Position numbers and translations under genes: made by a program. DNA of 36,038 bases from Verrucomicrobiaceae bacterium (GTDB lineage: Bacteria; Verrucomicrobiota; Verrucomicrobiia; Verrucomicrobiales; Verrucomicrobiaceae): contig JAIYDW010000103.1 in the NCBI GenBank assembly GCA_027487315.1, positions 1 to 36,038 of the forward strand, read 5' to 3'. Within the stretch, counting starts at the first letter, position 1. Every line of letters starts with the position of its first letter. A model generated the notes under the pieces. It was not told the origin of the DNA and made no database searches. It saw only the letters and a list, made by a program, of their open reading frames with translations. Below are positions 7,370 to 14,434 of this stretch, in pieces.

Positions 7370-8311
7370 CTAGCGGCTGAGTTCGAGCATGCGGAGGAGG
7401 GGTTTTTCGGCTCGGGAGCGGAGGTCTTCGGGCATGGTGACTTGGGGGGCCAAGTTTAACAGGGCGTCGTGGAGTTTTTGGAGGGTGTTCATCTTCATGT
7501 AGCGGCAGTCGGCGCAGGCGCAGTGGCCGGTGGGGCCGGGGATGAAGCGTTTGTTGGGGACTTCGCGCTCGAGGCGGTGGAGCATGCCGGATTCGGTGAC
7601 GATGATGAAGGTATTGGACGGGTGGTCGCGGCAGTAGTGGACCATTTTTTCGGTGGAGCAGACTTCGTCGGCGAGCATACGGACGGCGTAGGTGCACTCG
7701 GGGTGGGCGACGACGGTGGCGTCGGGGTATTGCTCCTGGATGGCGGCGATGCTGTCGCGGGTGAACTCGACGTGGACGTAACAGGAGCCTTTCCAGAGCT
7801 CCATTTGGCGGCCGGTTTGTTCCATGACCCAGGCGCCGAGGTTTTGGTCGGGGACGAAGAGGATGGGGCGGTCCTGGGGGGCGGCGTTGACGATTTTGAC
7901 GGCGTTGCCGCTGGTGCAGATGCAGTCGCTGAGGGCTTTGACGTGGCCGGAGCAGTTGATGTAGGCGATGACGTAGTAGTTTTTGTCGGCGTTGGCTTTG
8001 AGGAAGGCTTCGAGTTGGGGACCGGGGCAGCTTTGTTCGAGGGAGCAGCCGGCGTTGGCGTCCGGGAGGATGACGGTTTTGGTGGGGTTGACGATTTTGG
8101 CGGTTTCAGCCATGAAGTGGACGCCGCAGAAGGCGATGACGTCGGCGTTGGTTTCTTTGGCTTTGTAAGCGAGGCCGAGGGAGTCGCCGACGAAATCGGC
8201 GATTTCCTGGATGTCGCGGGTTTGGTAGTTGTGGGCGAGGATGACGGCGTTGCGCTCTTTTTTGAGGCGCAGGATTTCGTTTTGGATGGAAGGGGCGGCG
8301 GTGGCGGGCAT
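7370..8311 (-). CDS. nadA: Quinolinate synthase A (NadA)
   Basis: Makes quinolinate from iminoaspartate and dihydroxyacetone phosphate in de novo NAD synthesis; a cytosolic [4Fe-4S] enzyme. The 313 residues contain the family hallmarks: A-H-N-Y-Q near 26-30, D-I-Q-E-I-A-D-F-V-G-D-S (33-44), F-C-G-V-H-F-M-A-E (61-69), P-D-A-N-A-G-C-S with C89, I-C-T-S-G-N-A-V (131-138), K-G-S-C-Y-V-H with C177, H-P-E-C (203-206) and the C-terminal cluster C264-A-C266-A-D-C269. C89, C177 and one of the C264-269 cluster are the expected cluster ligands. No nadB or nadC lies in the window. The gene stands alone between the helicase island and a tandem-repeat tract; its upstream region is largely simple repeats, and I see no convincing promoter. 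Confidence 0.96.
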   Translation of the reverse strand: MPATAAPSIQNEILRLKKERNAVILAHNYQTRDIQEIADFVGDSLGLAYKAKETNADVIAFCGVHFMAETAKIVNPTKTVILPDANAGCSLEQSCPGPQLEAFLKANADKNYYVIAYINCSGHVKALSDCICTSGNAVKIVNAAPQDRPILFVPDQNLGAWVMEQTGRQMELWKGSCYVHVEFTRDSIAAIQEQYPDATVVAHPECTYAVRMLADEVCSTEKMVHYCRDHPSNTFIIVTESGMLHRLEREVPNKRFIPGPTGHCACADCRYMKMNTLQKLHDALLNLAPQVTMPEDLRSRAEKPLLRMLELSR

Positions 8312-8340
8312 GGGGAGGGGGGGCGCTGACGCGCTGGGGA

Positions 8341-8411
8341 GTGATCAGTAATCAGTAATCAGTAATCAGTGAGTAGTGAGTAGTCAGTGGTCAGTGGTCA
8401 GTGGTCAGTGG
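8341..8411. repeat. Degenerate 7-bp tandem repeat (atcagta, then gtcagtg units)
   Basis: The tract starts with near-perfect atcagta heptamers (8344-8370), passes through gagtagt variants (8371-8385) and ends with gtcagtg heptamers (about 8385-8411). It lies just upstream of nadA on the minus strand. The same heptamer family is common in intergenic DNA of Verrucomicrobia and Planctomycetes (from memory). No CRISPR-like spacing is present. Confidence 0.85.
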
Positions 8412-8498
<87 letters not shown>

Positions 8499-8500
8499 CG

Positions 8501-9673
8501 TTAGGGGGCGGGGGGAGTTGGGGTGGGTTTGGGGCGGACGATGTTCATGGCGCCGTTGAGTTCGCCGCCCGGGTCGATGGTGACGGAGCGGGCGGTGACG
8601 TCGCCATTGACGGAGCCGTAGAGGCCGATGGTGATTTTGCCGGTGGCGCTGAGGGTGGCGGTGATGCGGGAGTTGATGAACATGTCGCCGGCTTTAACGG
8701 GGTCGGTGAATGTGATGTCGGCGCCTTTTTCGATGGTGAGTTTGGCGCACTGGACGGGGCCTTTGATGGTGCCTTCGGTGCGGAAGGTGGCTTCGCCATG
8801 GCAGTCGATTTCGGCTTCGATGAGGCCGAGGCAGCGGAGGTCTTTGCACTCGACCTTGGAGGTGATGATCTGGCCGGGTTTGCGGACGATGACGTCACCG
8901 CGGGTGCGGATGGGTTCGGTGTGGCGAAGGTTGATGTCGAGGTCTTCGAGGCAGATGAGGGACTGGCACTGGGGGCAGTCGGTGAATTTGGAGGAGCGGC
9001 TGACTTTGATTTTGTGGCCGCACTCGAAGCAGTCGATGTCTTTGAAGTATTGATGGCGGTAGGCACTCTGAGATTTCATTTTCTCCAGGGTGCTGTTGGG
9101 CGGGGTAGCGGGAACCGAGGGGGCCGGGGGAGCGGAGGGAACGGCGGGTTCCGGGCGCGGTTTGATGAGGGGGAGGTGGGGGTGTTCGGCGGTGGGAGCC
9201 GGGGTGGGGGGCTCGGGGAGGGGTGTTTGTTTGGTGGCGGCCTGGAGGAAGGCGCCGAAGCCGGCCTGGGCGGCTTCTTCTGCGGGGATGTGTTCGGGCT
9301 CGGGAGGGAGGGCGGCGGAGGGGGTGGGGTCCGGCGATGGGAGTGGCTCAGCGTGGATGAGGGTGAGGAGGGACTCGGGCTGAGCGGGAGGTGGGGTGGG
9401 TGCGGTCGCGGGAGGGGTGGCGGCGGCGGCGGGTTTGGGGGTGGGGTTTTCCCAGAGGTCGTTGATGCCGACGGCGCCGCTGCGGGTGACGGAGGAGGCG
9501 GTGACCTTCTTTTTTTCGATGGTGAGGTGGACGCCGCAGGCTTTGCAGAAGGTGGAAACGACGAGGCGCGGCTCATACTGAGCCGCGCCACAGGCGGGAC
9601 AAGCTACTTCAATCTGGTTCTTCGGCGGAGGCGGAAGAATCGAGGGTTTCGTGCCGAAGAGACCTCGAAGCAC
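8501..9673 (-). CDS. Bactofilin with two N-terminal zinc-ribbon motifs
   Basis: A 390-residue protein whose last ~130 residues (about 250-377) have the repetitive, hydrophobic/Gly pattern of bactofilins, polymer-forming beta-helical cytoskeletal proteins (for example T-R-G-D-V-I-V, I-E-K-G-A-D-I-T, V-N-G-D-V-T-A-R-S-V-T-I). Unusually, it begins with C25-P-A-C28...C43-K-A-C46 and, after a long Pro/Ala linker (about 75-195), has a second set C215-F-E-C218...C233-P-Q-C236. Both are typical of zinc ribbons. The start is GTG 9673: an in-frame TAA directly precedes it, and M-L-R-x-x-x-G repeats the N-terminus of the upstream bactofilin gene. It lies 20 bases after that gene, so the two form an operon. 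Likely role: scaffold for cell shape or protein localisation, with ribbons recruiting partners (inferred). Confidence 0.85.
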   Translation of the reverse strand: MLRGLFGTKPSILPPPPKNQIEVACPACGAAQYEPRLVVSTFCKACGVHLTIEKKKVTASSVTRSGAVGINDLWENPTPKPAAAATPPATAPTPPPAQPESLLTLIHAEPLPSPDPTPSAALPPEPEHIPAEEAAQAGFGAFLQAATKQTPLPEPPTPAPTAEHPHLPLIKPRPEPAVPSAPPAPSVPATPPNSTLEKMKSQSAYRHQYFKDIDCFECGHKIKVSRSSKFTDCPQCQSLICLEDLDINLRHTEPIRTRGDVIVRKPGQIITSKVECKDLRCLGLIEAEIDCHGEATFRTEGTIKGPVQCAKLTIEKGADITFTDPVKAGDMFINSRITATLSATGKITIGLYGSVNGDVTARSVTIDPGGELNGAMNIVRPKPTPTPPAP

Positions 9674-9693
9674 TTAACGAAGTAGGGAAAGGT

Positions 9694-10206
9694 TTACTGA
9701 CCGGCGGGTTTTGGGGCCGAGGCACCAGCGGACTTGGCCGAATCGGCCTTGCGACCGACGGAGGAGCGACCGTCGAAGGTGGCGCCTTCCTCGATGGAGA
9801 GGGTGCCAGCGGCGATGTCGCCGATCAAGATGGCGTTGCTTTTGAGTTCGCAGCGTTCCTGGACGATGATATTGCCTTCGACCTTGCCGAAGATGACGAC
9901 GGTGCGGGTTTTGATTTCGCCCTTGATGTTGGCGTTTTCGCCGACGGTGAGCGCGCCGTCGGAGTGGACTTCGCCTTCGATGCGTCCGTCGATGATGAGG
10001 TCGTGGGAGAACTTGATGGAGCCTTTGATTTCGACGTCGTTGGAAAGTACGTTTTTAGTGGATGTCATGGGGGAGGAGGAGGCGCGTTGGGGTTGCTGTG
10101 CAGGGGGGGTAGGGGTAGACAGGGAAGGGGCGCTTGGGGCCTGTGGTGGCCGCGAAGCAACGTCTTTTGAGCCCTCGTTGGGTTGACCGATGATTTGCCT
10201 TAACAT
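9694..10206 (-). CDS. Bactofilin family cytoskeletal protein
   Basis: A 170-residue bactofilin. Residues 1-46 are a Pro/Ser/Ala-rich disordered head and residues 150-170 a similar tail; the core (about 47-148) has the beta-helix repeats, seen as I-K-G-S-I-K-F, I-D-G-R-I-E-G-E-V, L-T-V-G-E-N-A-N-I-K-G-E-I, V-V-I-F-G-K-V-E-G-N-I and I-L-I-G-D-I-A-A-G-T-L-S-I-E-E-G-A-x-F-D-G. These proteins self-assemble without nucleotide into filaments under the membrane. It is the first gene of a two-bactofilin operon. A strong sigma-70-type promoter lies right before the ATG, so the transcript may be almost leaderless; an internal ATG at 10068 (M-T-S-T-K-N-V) is the alternative start and would remove the disordered head. 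Confidence 0.92.
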   Translation of the reverse strand: MLRQIIGQPNEGSKDVASRPPQAPSAPSLSTPTPPAQQPQRASSSPMTSTKNVLSNDVEIKGSIKFSHDLIIDGRIEGEVHSDGALTVGENANIKGEIKTRTVVIFGKVEGNIIVQERCELKSNAILIGDIAAGTLSIEEGATFDGRSSVGRKADSAKSAGASAPKPAGQ

Positions 10207-10214
10207 GGGACTGC

Positions 10215-10244
10215 TATATAGCGATCAAAAGAAAGGGCTGTCAA
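10215..10244 (-). promoter_or_regulatory. Sigma-70-type promoter of the bactofilin operon
   Basis: On the minus strand a perfect -35 box TTGACA (10244-10239) is followed after 18 bases by TATATA (10220-10215), inside the palindrome gctatatagc. Expected transcription start is about 10208-10209, two or three bases before the bactofilin ATG at 10206. No Shine-Dalgarno sequence is possible for that ATG on such a transcript. Confidence 0.7.
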
Positions 10245-10330
10245 TGTCAGGGTAGAAAAACTTCCGACCTTTGTGCGAGCGGGGATTTGGGGGGACGGGA
10301 TTGGGGAAGAGGGCATTCTGGCGAATGCTT

Positions 10331-11767
10331 TTATTTTGGTGGGATTTGGTCGGCGAGTTCTTCGGCGGGGTAGGTCCAGATTTCGGAGAGGGTGGGGTGG
10401 TAGTGGGGGATGCGGGCGAGGGTGGCGGCGGTGGAGCGGAAGTGCATGGCAACGACGACTTCGTGGATGAGTTCGGTGGCTTCCGGGCCGACGCAGAGGG
10501 CGCCGAGGATTTCGCCGGTTTCGGCGTGGGCGAGCATTTTGACGAAGCCGTGGGTTTCGCCCATGGTCATGGATTTGCCGTGGTCGTCGAAGGGGTAGGA
10601 GGCGGAGAGGAAGGGGATTTTTTGGGCGAGGAGTTCGGACTCGGAGGCGCCGACGGCGGCGACTTGGGGGTGGGAGAAGACGCCGAAGAGGCGGAGGCGG
10701 TAATGGATGTGTTCGAGGGGCTGGGTGGAGTGGGTGAGGAGGCGATGGGCGTTGCGGGCGGCGATTTCTCCCTGCTCGATGGCGAGGTGGACGACGTCGA
10801 GGGGGCTGGCGACGTCGCCGGCGGCGAAGATGTGGGGCTGGGTGGACTGTTGGGTGGGCTGGACGACGATTTTTTGATGGGAGAGGGAGACGCGGGCGGC
10901 GGCGAGGTTGAGGGAGCCGGTGTTGGGATGGCGGCCAAGGGCGACGAGGATTTGGTGGGCGGAGAGGTGGTGGTCGCCGGTGCCGTCGGTGAAGTGGATT
11001 TGTTTGAGGCCGTCCGGGGTGGTGTGGATGCGATGGATTTGGGTGCCGCAGTGGGTGGTGATGCCGCGCTGGGCGTAGGCGGTGCGGAGGACGTTGCTGG
11101 CTTCGGGGTCGAGTCCAGTGAGGAGCTGGTGGTTGCGCTGGATGAGGGTGGTGCGGGTGCCCATGGCATCGAGGTAATGGGCGAGTTCGAGGGCGATGGC
11201 GCCGCCGCCGAGGACGATGCAGGAGGCGGGGAGGGAATCGGCGTCGAGGATGTCGTCGCTGGTCCAGTAGCCGGTTTCGGCGAGGCCGGGGATGGGGGGG
11301 ATGCTGGCGATGGAGCCGGTGGCGACGCAGAAGGAGCGAGCGGTGAGGGAGAAGGCGGGTGAGGCGTCGATGGGGGTGACGGAGAGGGTGTGGGCGTCGA
11401 GGAAGTTGGCGGTGGCGCGATGGAGGGTGAACCGGCCGTCTTCGAGTTGGCCCTGGCGGTAGCTGGCGAAGTCGGCGATGAGGGTGCGTTTGCGGTCGCG
11501 GATGGTGGGGATGCTGGGCGGGCCGGGGTGGGCGGAGAGGCCGAATTCGGAAGCGCGGCGGAGGGTGATGGCGCGGTTGGCGGATTCGATGAGGGTTTTG
11601 CTGGGCATGCAGCCGCGGAGGATGCAGAGGCCGCCGAGTTCGGGGGCGCCGTCGATGACGGCGGTGGTGAGGCCGAGGGAGGCGGCGGTGCGTGCGGCGG
11701 CGTAACCGGCGCTGCCGCCACCGATGACGATGAAGTCAAAATCGAACGAGGCCGGAGGGGGCATCAT
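10331..11767 (-). CDS. FAD-dependent pyridine nucleotide-disulfide oxidoreductase (dihydrolipoamide/mercuric reductase family)
   Basis: A 478-residue flavoprotein of class I disulfide reductases. Visible: FAD-binding I-G-G-G-S-A-G-Y-A-A-A (15-25), redox disulfide C48-I-L-R-G-C53 in G-G-L-C-I-L-R-G-C-M-P-S-K, a second Rossmann motif V-L-G-G-G-A-I-A-L-E (NAD(P)H), the A-A-G-D-V segment of the FAD site, and the C-terminal H-Y-H-P-T-L-S-E with the catalytic His-Glu pair from the partner subunit. No N-terminal lipoyl or heavy-metal domain and no E1/E2 genes nearby, so assignment as lipoamide dehydrogenase is not supported; the substrate is unknown. Its ATG overlaps the stop of the glycosyltransferase gene by four bases (ATGA), so the two are translationally coupled. 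A second ATG follows immediately. Confidence 0.9.
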   Translation of the reverse strand: MMPPPASFDFDFIVIGGGSAGYAAARTAASLGLTTAVIDGAPELGGLCILRGCMPSKTLIESANRAITLRRASEFGLSAHPGPPSIPTIRDRKRTLIADFASYRQGQLEDGRFTLHRATANFLDAHTLSVTPIDASPAFSLTARSFCVATGSIASIPPIPGLAETGYWTSDDILDADSLPASCIVLGGGAIALELAHYLDAMGTRTTLIQRNHQLLTGLDPEASNVLRTAYAQRGITTHCGTQIHRIHTTPDGLKQIHFTDGTGDHHLSAHQILVALGRHPNTGSLNLAAARVSLSHQKIVVQPTQQSTQPHIFAAGDVASPLDVVHLAIEQGEIAARNAHRLLTHSTQPLEHIHYRLRLFGVFSHPQVAAVGASESELLAQKIPFLSASYPFDDHGKSMTMGETHGFVKMLAHAETGEILGALCVGPEATELIHEVVVAMHFRSTAATLARIPHYHPTLSEIWTYPAEELADQIPPK

Positions 11768-12975
11768 GATTTTTTTGGGGCGAGGGTTTGGTAGAGCGAG
11801 AGGGTGCGTTTGGCGATGGAGGTCCAGCTGAAGTGGTCGACGGCGCGCTGGCGTCCGGCGATGGCCATGGACTGGCGCATTTCGGGGTGGGCCATGAGGA
11901 GGTTGATGGACTCGGCGAGGTCTTTGGCGAATTGTTCGGGGTCGAGGGCTTCGAAGGGGCTTTCGGCTTGTTGCTGGACGTTGACGAGGAAGCCGGTGAC
12001 GTTGTTGATGACGACCTCTTTGATGCCACCGACGGCGCTGGCGACGACGGCGGTTTCGCAGGCCATGGCTTCGAGGTTGATGATGCCGAAGGGTTCGTAG
12101 ATGGACGGGCAGCAGAAGACGTCGGCGTGAGAGTAGAGGGCGATTTTTTCCTCGGTGGAGACCATTTTATCGATCCAGACGATACCGGGTCGGACAGCTT
12201 GAGCGGCGGCGACGGCGGCGTGCATTTCGGCGGCGATTTCGGGGGTGTCGGGGGCGCCGGCGCAGAGGACGATCTGGAAGCCGGGGTTGAGGTGCTGGAT
12301 GGCGCGGACGAGGTGGACGATGCCTTTTTGACGGGTGATGCGACCGACGAAGAGGACATAGGGTTGAGAGGGATCGACGCCGTTTTTTTCGAGAAGGTCG
12401 GGGCGGTCGACCTTGTGGTATTCGTCGGGGTCGATGCCGTTGTGGATGACGTGGACGCGGTGGGGGTTGACGTTGAAGAGGCGGAGGATGTCGGCCTTGG
12501 TTTCTTCCGAGACGGCGATGACGGCGTCTGACATTTCGATGGCGGTGCGTTCGAGCCAGACGGTGAAGTCGTAGCCGCCGCCGAGTTGCTCGCGCTTCCA
12601 GGGGCGGAGGGGTTCGAGCGAGTGGACGGTGAGGACCATGGGGATGCCGTAGTTTAGCTTGGCGAGGATGCCGCCGAAGTGGGAGTACCATGTGTGGAGG
12701 TGGACGAGGTCGGCGTCGATGGTGCGGGTGTTGAAGTCGAGGCAGCGCTGGACGGCACCGAAGGCGGACTGGAGCATTTTGGGCGCGGTCCAATCGGTGG
12801 CGTCGAGGGAGACGCCGGTGGCGGTGAGGTTGGGTTGATGGAGGTCCTGGTCACCGAAGCAACGGACTTCGATGTCGATGAGCTTGGAGAGTTCGCGGGT
12901 GAGGTAGTCGACGTGGACGCCGGCGCCGCCGTAGATGTTGGGGGGGAATTCGTTGGTGAGGAAGAGGGCCTTCAT
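11764..12975 (-). CDS. Glycogen synthase-like GT4 glycosyltransferase (GlgA/GlgM actinobacterial type)
   Basis: A 403-residue retaining glycosyltransferase of the two-Rossmann (GT-B) fold. It opens M-K-A-L-F-L-T-N-E-F-P-P-N-I-Y-G-G-A-G-V-H, the glucan/donor loop of the GlgA 'Corynebacterium-type' (GlgM) group. The donor domain shows F-V-G-R-I-T-R-Q-K-G and the E-P-F-G-I-I-N-L-E motif (E-x7-E). ATG 12975 is chosen because AGGAG lies seven bases upstream; an upstream frame extension to 13011 lacks support. Related enzymes use ADP-glucose to extend glycogen or make maltose-1-phosphate; which applies here cannot be read from sequence. Coupled to the FAD oxidoreductase gene by a four-base overlap, an unusual pairing whose logic is unclear. 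Confidence 0.85.
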   Translation of the reverse strand: MKALFLTNEFPPNIYGGAGVHVDYLTRELSKLIDIEVRCFGDQDLHQPNLTATGVSLDATDWTAPKMLQSAFGAVQRCLDFNTRTIDADLVHLHTWYSHFGGILAKLNYGIPMVLTVHSLEPLRPWKREQLGGGYDFTVWLERTAIEMSDAVIAVSEETKADILRLFNVNPHRVHVIHNGIDPDEYHKVDRPDLLEKNGVDPSQPYVLFVGRITRQKGIVHLVRAIQHLNPGFQIVLCAGAPDTPEIAAEMHAAVAAAQAVRPGIVWIDKMVSTEEKIALYSHADVFCCPSIYEPFGIINLEAMACETAVVASAVGGIKEVVINNVTGFLVNVQQQAESPFEALDPEQFAKDLAESINLLMAHPEMRQSMAIAGRQRAVDHFSWTSIAKRTLSLYQTLAPKKS

Positions 12976-13030
12976 GTGGTGCTCCTGTAACGTGGGGTTT
13001 GGGGGGTGCAAGTGAAAGGAGGGGAGGGGG

Positions 13031-13062
13031 ATTGCGGAATGCGGATTGCGGATTGCGGATTT
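13031..13062. repeat. Short attgcgga/atgcgga repeat cluster
   Basis: Four or five 7-8-base units (attgcgga, atgcgga, ttgcgga, ttgcgga) sit between the cytochrome and glycosyltransferase genes. The same unit family recurs at 18306-18434. These dispersed clusters are typical of intergenic DNA in Verrucomicrobia and relatives (from memory); function unknown. Confidence 0.8.
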
Positions 13063-13098
13063 TCGGGGCGGAGTTGATTTGGGGACGAGGACGGGGAG

Positions 13099-13839
13099 TT
13101 AGGGGAGGGAGAGGGATTGGATGTGGGCGACTAGGGACCAGATGGTTTCTGGGGGGAGGAGGGTGTGGTAGGCGGTCATGGGGGTGCCGTCGAGGCCGAG
13201 GGCGATGGTGCGGTAGAGGTCCTGGGGGCGGGGGCCGCTTTTGCGGTGGGGTTTTGTGAAGTCGGCGGGTTTGACGGGGTGCTGCCAGAGGTCGATGAGG
13301 GAGGCGGCAGCGGGGCCGTCGCCTTTGCCGGAGGTGCCGTGGCAGGTGGCGCACATGGCTTGGAAGAGCGGGGCGGCCTGGGTGGCGTGGGTTTGGAGTG
13401 AGGCGGGGTCTTGGAACCAGTCGGGGAGGTCGGGGAGGGGGAAGGGGAGGTGGTAGTTTGCGGGGTCTTTCCAGCGGGGCGAGAAGGTGCGGATGTAGGT
13501 GAGGATGGATTTCAGGTCGTGGTCACTGAGTTGGGTGAAGGCGGGCATCATGGTACCGGAGATGCCGGTGCGGAGGGTGCGTTCGAGGTCGGCTGCGGTG
13601 GGGAGGAATCCGGGAGGGGTGGTGCGGAATTTGAAGGTGCCGGAGCGGAAGTTGCGGGGTTGGTCGGGGACACCTTTGGCCCATTCGCCATCGCCGCGGC
13701 CGGTGCGACCGTGGCAGGGGGAGCATTGTTGTTCGAAGACGGAGCGACCCTGGAGGTAGAGGCTGATGTCGGGGATGGTTGGGCCTTCTTGGGCGGAGAG
13801 GAGGGAGGTGAGGAGAACGAGGAGGAGGGCGGCGCGCAT
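13099..13839 (-). CDS. Secreted diheme cytochrome c
   Basis: A 246-residue periplasmic electron carrier: signal peptide 1-16 (M-R-A-A-L-L-L-V-L-L-T-S-L-L-S-A) then two class I cytochrome c domains. Heme sites are C39-S-P-C42-H43 and C163-A-T-C166-H167. Likely axial methionines are M97 or M98 (G-T-M-M-P-A-F) and M221 (G-T-P-M-T-A-Y), both in the usual M-x-A-[FY] surroundings. Each domain starts with the R-G-D-G or K-G-D-G-P segment seen in cbb3- and alcohol-oxidase-linked cytochromes. No oxidase or dehydrogenase gene is adjacent, so its partner is unknown; it could serve in respiration or accept electrons from a periplasmic dehydrogenase. It stands alone on the minus strand. Confidence 0.93.
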   Translation of the reverse strand: MRAALLLVLLTSLLSAQEGPTIPDISLYLQGRSVFEQQCSPCHGRTGRGDGEWAKGVPDQPRNFRSGTFKFRTTPPGFLPTAADLERTLRTGISGTMMPAFTQLSDHDLKSILTYIRTFSPRWKDPANYHLPFPLPDLPDWFQDPASLQTHATQAAPLFQAMCATCHGTSGKGDGPAAASLIDLWQHPVKPADFTKPHRKSGPRPQDLYRTIALGLDGTPMTAYHTLLPPETIWSLVAHIQSLSLP

Positions 13840-13955
13840 GGGGGGCGGGGAATTTAGCGCGTGGATTGGACTGGGAGAGGGGAAAAGATGGGCGGATTTT
13901 GTGGTGGTGTGGAGGCTTGACGGGGAGGGGTGGGGGTGGCTGAATGGGGTGGGTT

Positions 13956-14354
13956 ATGGCTGAGGAGCATTCTGGACTTCGAATCGATAAATGGCTGCAT
14001 CATACCCGGGTGTTTAAGACCCGGTCGGTGGCGGTGCAGGCTTGTGCGAAGGGGAATGTGAAGGTGGGGCGGCAGGTGGTGAAGGCGGCGCGGTTGGTGC
14101 GTGTGGGTGAGGTGATGGAGGTGGAGAAGGAGGGGTTGGTGCTGGAGTTGAAGGTGAAGGGGTTGCCGGAGCGACGGGTGGGAGCGCCGCTAGTGGGGGA
14201 TTTTTTGGAGGATTTGACGCCTGCGGAGCGGCGGGAGAAGGCGGCGGCGGTGAGACGGGAGGAGGCGCTGGTGAGGCCGAGGGCGCATGAGATGGTGGCG
14301 AAACCGAACAAGCAGCAGATGCGGGAGATTCGGGCGTGGCTGGGCGAGCAGTAA
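13956..14354 (+). CDS. S4-domain RNA-binding protein, Hsp15-like
   Basis: A 132-residue protein with an S4 RNA-binding domain at residues 9-70: L-R-I-D-K-W-L-H-H-T-R-V-F-K-T-R-S-V-A, then G-N-V-K-V-G-R-Q-V-V-K-A-A-R-L-V-R-V-G-E. The rest is a basic/acidic helical tail (residues 85-132). This matches Hsp15 (HslR), which in E. coli binds 50S subunits carrying stalled nascent chains. Start: ATG 13956 (M-A-E-E-H-S) is preferred because the homologous region begins soon after; ATG 13944 adds four residues and cannot be excluded, since neither has a clear Shine-Dalgarno sequence. It is divergent from the cytochrome gene and followed by the PQQ-propeller gene after 80 bases. Confidence 0.88.
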   Translation: MAEEHSGLRIDKWLHHTRVFKTRSVAVQACAKGNVKVGRQVVKAARLVRVGEVMEVEKEGLVLELKVKGLPERRVGAPLVGDFLEDLTPAERREKAAAVRREEALVRPRAHEMVAKPNKQQMREIRAWLGEQ

Positions 14355-14434
14355 GAGTCGACCCAATCAGAGCGGATAGGGAAGGTTTTGGTTTTGGGGG
14401 TTGCTGAGGTGAGGAGTTGAGGGATGGTGAGGGG

